This document shows positions 1 through 4,142 of a stretch of 6,252 nucleotides of DNA, piece by piece. Under the pieces are notes generated by a model. That model made no database searches. It was not told the DNA's origin and saw only the letters and a list, made by a program, of their open reading frames with translations. How positions within the stretch are numbered: position 1 is the stretch's first letter; each line of letters starts with the position of its first letter. The stretch is from Deltaproteobacteria bacterium (GTDB taxonomy: Bacteria > SAR324 > NAC60-12). Where the stretch lies: assembly GCA_002716165.1 (NCBI GenBank), contig PAZT01000006.1:1-6252 (forward strand), read 5' to 3'. Position numbers and translations under genes: made by a program.

Positions 1-68
1 TGCTGAAGTTGAGGAGTCATTATGAGCTGTTGGCTCATTTTCATCTGCATTTTCATCTGCATTGCCAT
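1..68 (-). CDS. rpoN: RNA polymerase sigma-54 factor, N-terminus (partial, runs off the left edge)
   Basis: Only the first 22 codons are present. The reverse strand from 68 reads M-A-M-Q-M-K-M-Q-M-K and then MSQQLIMTPQLQ. The (L/M)SQQLxMTPQLQQ stretch is the hallmark of sigma-54 region I, which binds enhancer-binding ATPases and blocks spontaneous open-complex formation. Position next to lptB supports this, since lptB-rpoN is a widespread order in proteobacteria. Start choice is uncertain. An AGAGG Shine-Dalgarno at about 73-77 lies 4 bases before the first ATG (68) and 10 bases before the in-frame ATG at codon 3 (62), so either may be used. The residues before the conserved motif are an alternating Met-Gln-Met-Lys run created by a tandem DNA duplication. 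The gap to lptB is 114 bases, so rpoN may be read from the lptB transcript, from its own promoter, or both. Confidence 0.85.
   Translation of the reverse strand, partial: MAMQMKMQMKMSQQLIMTPQLQ
39..62. repeat. 12-base tandem duplication inside the rpoN start region
   Basis: Two exact copies of TTTCATCTGCAT lie head to tail at 39-50 and 51-62, and the periodicity continues for two more bases on the left (37-38). On the coding strand each copy is ATGCAGATGAAA, encoding MQMK, so the duplication keeps the rpoN frame and adds possible start codons. It looks like a slippage product. Confidence 0.85.
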
Positions 69-136
69 AAATCCTCTTTATATAGGGTAAAGGTTTTCAG
101 GTGATTTTTTTTACAGTTTACTTAAAACGAATTGAA

Positions 137-164
137 TTAATATAATGTATTAGTTTTGCTCCAA
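137..164 (-). promoter_or_regulatory. Possible sigma-70 promoter for rpoN
   Basis: On the minus strand TTGGAG (159-164) is followed after 16 bases by TATTAA (137-142), pointing at rpoN, about 70 bases upstream of its start. The match is moderate and the region is A/T-rich, so chance similarity is quite possible. Read-through from lptB is the alternative source of rpoN mRNA. Confidence 0.25.
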
Positions 165-182
165 GTTGAAAAAAAGTCAAAC

Positions 183-908
183 CTACATGGAGAATGTTTT
201 TCCCAGGTAAACTTTCCTTGCCTGATTATTTTCTACTAATTCATCCGGAGTTCCATCAATTAGCAACTCACCTTCGTTCATAATATATCCATAATCTATT
301 ATTCCGAATGTCTCTCTAACGTTATGATCTGTTATTAAAACTCCAATATTTCTCTTTGCAAGCTGTTGAATAATTGTTTGAATATCAGCAACTGCAATAG
401 GGTCAACTCCTGCAAAAGGTTCATCTAGAAGCATGATTGATGGCTCAAGTACCAGTGCACGGGCTATTTCAGCTCTTCTACTTTCTCCTCCAGAAAGTGC
501 ATATCCTTTTATTTTTCTAACATGTTGAATTCCAAGTTCAGACAACAGAGAATCAAGTCTTTCCTGTTTTTCAAAACGGCTTATAGGGAGCATTTCTAGC
601 ACAGCAATTAGGTTTTCCTCTACTGTAAGTTTGCGAAAAATAGAACGTTCTTGGGAAAGATATCCAAGTCCCGCCTTAGCTCTTTTGTGCATAGGGAAGC
701 TGGTGATATCTTGGCCGTTTAACTCTATAGATCCCTCGTCAGGTCGAAGAACACCAACTATCATATAAAATGCAGTAGTTTTTCCCGCTCCGTTTGGACC
801 AAGCAGACCAACTACTTGTCCCTGAGATACCTGAAGTGAAATACCTTTTACTGCATGCCTACCCTGATACGATTTTTTTAGATTTGTAGCCTCAAGTTTA
901 CTAGCCAT
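183..908 (-). CDS. lptB: LptB, ATPase of the lipopolysaccharide transport complex LptB2FGC
   Basis: This is the cytoplasmic ATPase that powers extraction of lipopolysaccharide from the inner membrane through LptFG and the LptC-LptA-LptDE bridge. The 241 residues are the normal family length. Visible elements are Walker A GPNGAGKT (37-44), the Q-loop Gln86 in GYLSQE, the ABC signature LSGGE (138-142), Walker B IMLLDEP (158-164) with catalytic Glu163, and switch His195 in LITDHNVRET. The numbering matches the Escherichia coli protein closely (E163, H195). The YLSQERSIFRKLTVEEN segment is typical of LptB rather than of generic ABC proteins. An AAGGGG Shine-Dalgarno lies about 10 bases before ATG 908. 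LptA and LptC genes, often directly upstream, are absent; the gene is instead divergent from fmdB, with rpoN downstream. All catalytic residues are intact. Confidence 0.96.
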   Translation of the reverse strand: MASKLEATNLKKSYQGRHAVKGISLQVSQGQVVGLLGPNGAGKTTAFYMIVGVLRPDEGSIELNGQDITSFPMHKRAKAGLGYLSQERSIFRKLTVEENLIAVLEMLPISRFEKQERLDSLLSELGIQHVRKIKGYALSGGESRRAEIARALVLEPSIMLLDEPFAGVDPIAVADIQTIIQQLAKRNIGVLITDHNVRETFGIIDYGYIMNEGELLIDGTPDELVENNQARKVYLGKTFSM

Positions 909-932
909 CTAATCATATCCCCTTAAAACACA

Positions 933-961
933 TTGACAAAATCAATAATTTTCTTTATAGT
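933..961 (+). promoter_or_regulatory. Strong sigma-70 promoter for fmdB (-ccmB)
   Basis: A perfect -35 TTGACA (933-938) and a -10 TATAGT (956-961, one mismatch to TATAAT) are separated by the optimal 17 bases. Transcription would start near 968, leaving a leader of about 39 bases before the fmdB ATG. No operator repeat is evident. Confidence 0.75.
954..959 (-). promoter_or_regulatory. Possible -10 element of the lptB promoter, overlapping the fmdB -10
   Basis: The minus strand reads TATAAA here (within CTATAAAG), about 46 bases upstream of the lptB ATG, which is a sensible leader length. No good -35 lies at 16-18 bases; the nearest T-rich hexamers give spacers of 14-16 or 19 bases. It shares four bases with the fmdB -10 in antiparallel orientation, so the two promoters would compete for or share RNA polymerase. 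Confidence 0.35.
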
Positions 962-1006
962 CTGACTATGTTAAACCAAAACAAATTGTAACAGAATGGG
1001 ACGGAT

Positions 1007-1363
1007 ATGCCAATATATGAATACCTCTGTGCTAATTGTGGATATCAATTTGAAGAAGTTCAAAAATTTAATGATCCACCAGTTGAGGAATGTCCTAATT
1101 GTGGGAAAAAAAGCGCAAGTCGCCAGATTTCAATGAGTGCATTTCACCTCAAAGGTGGAGGATGGTATAAAGATGGATATTCGGGAAAAAGTAATGAATC
1201 TGAAAAAACAGAAAAATCTGTAAAAGAAATTAAAGCCGATTCAGAAAATAAATCATCTGCAAAGGATAAAAAGTCAACTCCTGAAAAATCTCATACTACT
1301 TCAAACAAAGAATCAAATACAAGCAAGAAATCAGAATCTACTGGCAAAGAAAAAGCCGCTTAA
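1007..1363 (+). CDS. FmdB-family zinc-ribbon protein with a charged low-complexity tail
   Basis: The N-terminus MPIYEYLCANCGYQFE followed by CPNCG is the FmdB/CxxC_CxxC_SSSS domain. Two Cys pairs (C8-C11 and C29-C32) would bind one zinc ion. The family was named for a putative regulator of formamidase in Methylophilus, but the role of most members is unknown, so no specific function is assigned. After the domain comes the common family segment SAFHLKGGGWYKDGY (44-58). Residues from about 61 to 118 are almost entirely Lys, Ser, Glu, Thr and Asn, with no Cys and no secondary-structure hints, so this part is probably disordered. ATG 1007 is chosen because the family almost always begins MPIYEY; the ribosome site before it (GGGACGGAT) is weak. 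It follows a strong promoter and is 39 bases ahead of ccmB with no terminator between, so the two are probably co-transcribed. Confidence 0.88.
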   Translation: MPIYEYLCANCGYQFEEVQKFNDPPVEECPNCGKKSASRQISMSAFHLKGGGWYKDGYSGKSNESEKTEKSVKEIKADSENKSSAKDKKSTPEKSHTTSNKESNTSKKSESTGKEKAA

Positions 1364-1402
1364 AATTTTCTGCTACCACTTTAAAAAAATCCATTTATAT
1401 TT

Positions 1403-2080
1403 ATGCTTTTATATTTCCAGCAAATATTAATTTTGGTCTGGAAAGATATATTAATTGACTTGCAGCGTAAAGACAATTTATTGTCCATGTTATTGTTTGC
1501 AATACTGTCCTTACTGGTTTTCCAGTTTGCTATTGGAAAAGTTCCCGAATTATTTTTGATTGCTCTACCAGGATTGATCTGGATAGTTACCTTGTTGAGT
1601 GGGGTATTGGGGTTAGGAAAATCTTTTGTTCAAGAAATGGAATCAGGTTGTATAGGAGCGTTGTTAATTTCACCAGTTGACCGTAGTGTTTTGTTTTTAG
1701 GAAAAATGCTGGCCAATACTATTTTTCTTCTTCTAACCCAAATTATGTTTGTTCCAATATGCTTGTTTATATTTGAAATTGATGTAATGAGTTGGACTTG
1801 GTTGTTCTTTGTTTTACTTTTTGGTACTATCGGTTTCAGTTCATTAGGGACATTACTTACTGTAATGACCTCAACTGTTAGGGGCAAAGAAATTTTGCTG
1901 CCGATTCTTATCTTCCCCCTTATGGTTCCAAGCCTTCTCTGTGTTGTACGTTTGATGGAAAATTTGTTTTTCGGGTTAGACCAGCAGGAATTTTGGTCAT
2001 GGTGGAAATTGCTAGCTGGATTTGACATAGTTCTTTTTACAGTGACGATTCTGGGATTTGAATTTGTAGTTGAGGAATAA
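1403..2080 (+). CDS. ccmB: CcmB, heme exporter membrane subunit of cytochrome c maturation system I
   Basis: CcmB is the inner-membrane permease subunit that, with the ATPase CcmA and with CcmC and CcmD, drives release of holo-CcmE (the heme chaperone) for attachment of heme to periplasmic c-type cytochromes. The 225-residue length is typical. About six hydrophobic segments are visible (near 27-45, 50-71, 101-126, 132-155, 163-190 and 205-222). Characteristic stretches are the N-terminal WKDILIDLQRKD, the loop with ESGCIGALLISPVDRS (80-95), and LLPILIFPLMVPSL (165-178). The start at 1403 gives the canonical short cytoplasmic N-terminus; no Shine-Dalgarno is visible and an in-frame TAA lies a few codons upstream. 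Normally ccmA precedes and ccmC follows. Here neither is adjacent: fmdB lies upstream and a tRNA downstream, so the other ccm genes must be elsewhere. Confidence 0.9.
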   Translation: MLLYFQQILILVWKDILIDLQRKDNLLSMLLFAILSLLVFQFAIGKVPELFLIALPGLIWIVTLLSGVLGLGKSFVQEMESGCIGALLISPVDRSVLFLGKMLANTIFLLLTQIMFVPICLFIFEIDVMSWTWLFFVLLFGTIGFSSLGTLLTVMTSTVRGKEILLPILIFPLMVPSLLCVVRLMENLFFGLDQQEFWSWWKLLAGFDIVLFTVTILGFEFVVEE

Positions 2081-2099
2081 ATTAATACCTTTAAAACTC

Positions 2100-2127
2100 T
2101 TGTAAATTATCCATGCAAAGTTAGAAT
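2100..2127 (+). promoter_or_regulatory. Probable promoter of the tRNA-Gln gene
   Basis: TTGTAA (2100-2105) and TAGAAT (2122-2127) are spaced by 16 bases, placing transcription start near 2134, about 18 bases before the mature tRNA 5' end. The same -10 sequence, TAGAAT, recurs in the stronger promoter at 3130-3158. Confidence 0.5.
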
Positions 2128-2151
2128 AAAATCTCAAAATTTATTTTTGTT

Positions 2152-2226
2152 TGGGGCGTAGCCAAGTGGTAAGGCAACGGGTTTTGATCCCGTGATTCGC
2201 AGGTTCGATCCCTGCCGCCCCAGCCA
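2152..2226 (+). tRNA. tRNA-Gln (anticodon UUG, CCA encoded)
   Basis: A full cloverleaf can be drawn. The acceptor stem TGGGGCG (2152-2158) pairs with CGCCCCA, starting with the U1-A72 pair typical of bacterial glutamine tRNAs. The D arm is GCCAAGTGGTAAGGC, and the anticodon stem ACGGG/CCCGT (2177-2181/2189-2193) has loop TTTTGAT, giving anticodon TTG at 2184-2186. The T arm is GCAGG-TTCGATC-CCTGC. G is the discriminator base and CCA is encoded at 2224-2226. The total of 75 bases equals the E. coli tRNA-Gln length. It would decode CAA and, by wobble, CAG. Confidence 0.97.
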
Positions 2227-2273
2227 ATGATTAGAGTTTATCTTCTTCAATCTTCCTAAAGCTCCAATGCAAA

Positions 2274-2290
2274 GGGGATATCTATTCCCC
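2274..2290 (+). promoter_or_regulatory. Small hairpin that covers the only Shine-Dalgarno-like motif before the 270-residue gene
   Basis: GGGGA (2274-2278) pairs with TCCCC (2286-2290) around a 7-base loop. The 5' arm belongs to AAAGGGG, the only purine-rich ribosome-site candidate before the ATG at 2296, but that motif lies 18 bases upstream, too far for normal use. Formation of the hairpin would hide it and place the stem 5 bases before the ATG. Whether it has any regulatory role is unknown. Confidence 0.3.
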
Positions 2291-2295
2291 GTAAA

Positions 2296-3108
2296 ATGTC
2301 TGAAATATCACAATTAAAATATCTACAATGGAGACCTATAGGTGTCTGTGACTCAGGCTCTAACAGAGAGCGTAAGGCCAGAATGTTCTCCAAATCAGAT
2401 CTTGCGAAAGTGACAGCACCTGATGTAACCAGAGGGAATTGGCGTCAAAACAAAGAAGTAATGCAGATAATTATAAGATATGCAAATGAGGTTGCAAAAC
2501 TTTCTACATTGACTGAGGGAATGTATTCACCAGAAATTTTGGAGATAAAATTAGTTGGAGCAGTCCTTGAACTGGATCAGACCCCAATTCTAAATCAAGA
2601 GTCATCAGAAGGGAAGGTACAGTTTTTCCAAGTTATTTTCAGGGAAGGGAAACTGAGAAAAACATCATATTTTAACTGGATCAAATGGCTAAAGATGTTT
2701 TTGATTGCTGTAGTGTCAATTTTTGTTTTAATATTCATATACTTGGCAATCATTCATGTTCCTAAAGTAAATGAGCTGGGAACAAAAAGAAATGTATCCT
2801 GCAGTTCAAGCAGAAAAAATTCAGCATATGTGGAAGAAATTCATTCTATAAGGAAATCACTTCTAATGGATTTGTCAAAACTTCCTGAATGGTCTACTTT
2901 CAGAGAAGCTCGTAAACAATGTGCTTTTGGTAAATTACAACTCATAAAACACGAACAGAGATTCCTTAAGTGTTATTTAACTGTTCGTAATCGATTTAAT
3001 GACCTTCCTTTAACTGCAAAGCCTTATCTAGGAAAAATTGAGGCCTGTGTTCAGACTCTTTGCAGTCGAAGATTGCCGCATTTGTCTTCTCTATGTAAGA
3101 GAATGTGA
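2296..3108 (+). CDS. Unrecognised single-pass membrane protein with a Cys-rich C-terminal half
   Basis: I do not recognise a family. The 270-residue product has a basic, polar N-terminal region (1-130), one clear transmembrane segment at about 131-154 (WLKMFLIAVVSIFVLIFIYL), and a C-terminal half of about 115 residues. Lys and Arg cluster just before the membrane segment (R121, K122, K130, K133), which by the positive-inside rule puts the N-terminus in the cytoplasm and the C-terminus in the periplasm. The predicted periplasmic part holds six of the seven cysteines (169, 209, 226, 251, 256, 267) and is rich in Arg and Lys. ATG 2296 is the first ATG after an in-frame TAA at 2257. The gene sits 69 bases after the tRNA with no clear promoter of its own, so read-through from the tRNA or ccmB is possible. 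The length in an AT-rich region argues that it is real, although codon choice is unremarkable and there is no homology support. Confidence 0.7.
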   Translation: MSEISQLKYLQWRPIGVCDSGSNRERKARMFSKSDLAKVTAPDVTRGNWRQNKEVMQIIIRYANEVAKLSTLTEGMYSPEILEIKLVGAVLELDQTPILNQESSEGKVQFFQVIFREGKLRKTSYFNWIKWLKMFLIAVVSIFVLIFIYLAIIHVPKVNELGTKRNVSCSSSRKNSAYVEEIHSIRKSLLMDLSKLPEWSTFREARKQCAFGKLQLIKHEQRFLKCYLTVRNRFNDLPLTAKPYLGKIEACVQTLCSRRLPHLSSLCKRM

Positions 3109-3129
3109 AAATTAAGTAGTATGTTTTAG

Positions 3130-3158
3130 TTGACAGATAAAAAAACTGGAGTTAGAAT
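3130..3158 (+). promoter_or_regulatory. Strong sigma-70 promoter for the MaoC-MaoC-CaiB operon
   Basis: A perfect TTGACA (3130-3135) is followed after 17 bases by TAGAAT (3153-3158, one mismatch). Start of transcription is expected near 3165, giving a leader of about 80 bases before the first ATG. Confidence 0.75.
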
Positions 3159-3194
3159 TTTTTTCAGATACTGAAGCGTTAAAATAATGATAAG

Positions 3195-3228
3195 AAGGAG
3201 AATTCAAGACTTCTGAATTTTGAAGTCT
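3195..3228 (+). promoter_or_regulatory. Structured leader: displaced Shine-Dalgarno and two mutually exclusive hairpins
   Basis: AAGGAG (3195-3200) is the best ribosome-binding motif in the leader but lies 45 bases before the ATG at 3246. Directly after it AATTCA (3201-3206) can pair with TGAATT (3214-3219), and alternatively AGACTTC (3207-3213) can pair with GAAGTCT (3222-3228). Each stem uses the other's loop, so the two cannot form together. The frame of the downstream gene is open back to a TAA at 3180, and a CTG codon at 3213 lies 12 bases after AAGGAG. The pairings are read directly; a switching role is inference. Confidence 0.4.
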
Positions 3229-3245
3229 ATCGTTTAACTAAAATT

Positions 3246-3686
3246 ATGATCGAAAAAAAACACATAGGTCATGAGTTCAGACCCGTGACTTTAACTGTTG
3301 AAGTGGGACGGCTTAAATTCTTAGCAAAGGCTCTCGGAATTACTGAAGGAATCTATGTTGATCCTAATGCGGCAAAAGTTGCAGGCCTTCCGGGACTGCT
3401 TGCTCCTCCAACATACCCTTTTGTTTTGGAAATCGAAGCATTGGAATTAGTTGACTTGGTCAGTTTTCTTGGAGAGACTCTTGGGAAATTGTTACATGGA
3501 GAAGAAAATTTTACTTACTTCGGGCCAATATATGCGGGAGACGAAATAACAGTTAGTAAAAAAATTACTGATATTATTGATAAAAAAGGAGGAGCTTTAC
3601 AGTTTGTTATTTCTAAAACTGAGTTTACTAATCAGAATGACAAAAAGGTCGCTGAAACTCTCACAAATTACGTTTTTCGACACTAA
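3246..3686 (+). CDS. MaoC-like hot-dog protein, FAS1-type dehydratase N-terminal domain (structural partner half)
   Basis: The 146-residue protein matches the N-terminal hot-dog half of two-domain (R)-hydratases and of the HadA/HadC-type subunits of heterodimeric hydroxyacyl dehydratases. Recognisable parts are the opening HIGHEFRPVTLTVEVGRLKFLAKALG (in pieces across 6-31), VAGLPGLLAPPTYPFVL (45-61), and LHGEENFTYFGPIYAGDEI (83-101). It lacks the GDxNPxH catalytic motif, as expected for the half that helps form the acyl tunnel while the partner carries catalysis. The next gene encodes exactly such a partner. ATG 3246 is preferred because family members begin a few residues before the xxIGxxFxP motif; the nearby upstream bases contain no Shine-Dalgarno. 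It is the first gene of a three-gene operon. Confidence 0.82.
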   Translation: MIEKKHIGHEFRPVTLTVEVGRLKFLAKALGITEGIYVDPNAAKVAGLPGLLAPPTYPFVLEIEALELVDLVSFLGETLGKLLHGEENFTYFGPIYAGDEITVSKKITDIIDKKGGALQFVISKTEFTNQNDKKVAETLTNYVFRH

Positions 3687-3724
3687 AAATATAAATTGAA
3701 TAATTTTTTAAATACGCAAAGCAT

Positions 3725-4141
3725 ATGAAAATACCCAAGTTTGAATCTCTGAAAGAAGGAGATGAAATTCCAACTTTAAAAATTCAGTCGGTTTCAAGGC
3801 ATACATTAGCACTTTATTGTGGTGCCTCTGGAGACCATAATCCTATTCATGTTGATCTAGATTATGCAAAATCAGTAGGGCTTGAAGATGTGATTGCACA
3901 TGGTATGCTTTCTGCGGGCTATCTCGGAAGAATGCTTACAAACTGGGTGCCTCAATCCACAATCAGGAGCATAAAAAATCGTTTTACTGCTATGACCCAT
4001 ATTGGAGACAGCATAACGTGTACTGGAAAAGTCACAGAAAAATTTGAAAAGGAAAATGAAAAACTTGTTCGAATTGAAATGCAGGCTCATACCCCTAATT
4101 CCCAGACAATAATTGCTGAGGCTGTGATTGCTTTAGAATAA
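3725..4141 (+). CDS. MaoC-family (R)-specific enoyl-CoA hydratase / hydroxyacyl dehydratase, catalytic subunit
   Basis: The 138-residue protein is a single hot-dog domain. It contains the hydratase-2 motif YCGASGDHNPIHVD (31-44), with the catalytic pair Asp37 and His42, followed by VIAHGMLSAG (56-65). Later come HIGDSITCTGKV and the typical closing strand. The reaction in the family is reversible hydration of trans-2-enoyl thioesters to (3R)-hydroxyacyl thioesters. With the preceding gene, 38 bases upstream, it would form a heterodimer like mycobacterial HadAB/HadBC or a split version of the two-domain eukaryotic hydratase 2. Whether it acts on CoA or acyl-carrier-protein esters cannot be read from sequence, but the CoA-specific downstream neighbour favours CoA. 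There is no visible Shine-Dalgarno; ATG 3725 gives the normal MaoC N-terminus. Active-site residues are intact. Confidence 0.9.
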   Translation: MKIPKFESLKEGDEIPTLKIQSVSRHTLALYCGASGDHNPIHVDLDYAKSVGLEDVIAHGMLSAGYLGRMLTNWVPQSTIRSIKNRFTAMTHIGDSITCTGKVTEKFEKENEKLVRIEMQAHTPNSQTIIAEAVIALE

Positions 4142-4142
4142 A

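Noticed and set aside
118..146. Plus-strand TTACTT-17-TATAAT promoter that would run antisense into lptB
   Set aside because: The -10 is perfect, but the -35 is weak and the region is nearly all A/T, where such matches are expected by chance. No small gene follows.
1342..1356. Sigma-54-like TGG-N10-GC element before ccmB (GG at 1343, GC at 1355)
   Set aside because: The spacing fits, but the conserved TT before the -12 GC is AA, and the match lies in the Lys/Glu-rich low-complexity end of fmdB.
1630..2028. Minus-strand 132-codon open frame inside ccmB
   Set aside because: It is fully antisense to a well-recognised gene, and its polar product has no recognisable features.
2152..3108. Integration of a mobile element at tRNA-Gln
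   Set aside because: No second copy of the tRNA 3' end, no integrase and no repeat were found downstream in the window. The unknown gene alone is not evidence for an island.
3187..3216. Nine-codon leader peptide MIRRRIQDF ahead of the MaoC operon
   Set aside because: It has no ribosome site before its ATG, and AAGGAG lies inside it. The peptide shows no run of a regulatory amino acid beyond three Arg, so it is probably chance.
3872..4090. Minus-strand 72-codon frame inside the catalytic MaoC gene
   Set aside because: It is antisense to the conserved Asp-His hydratase gene, with no promoter or ribosome site.
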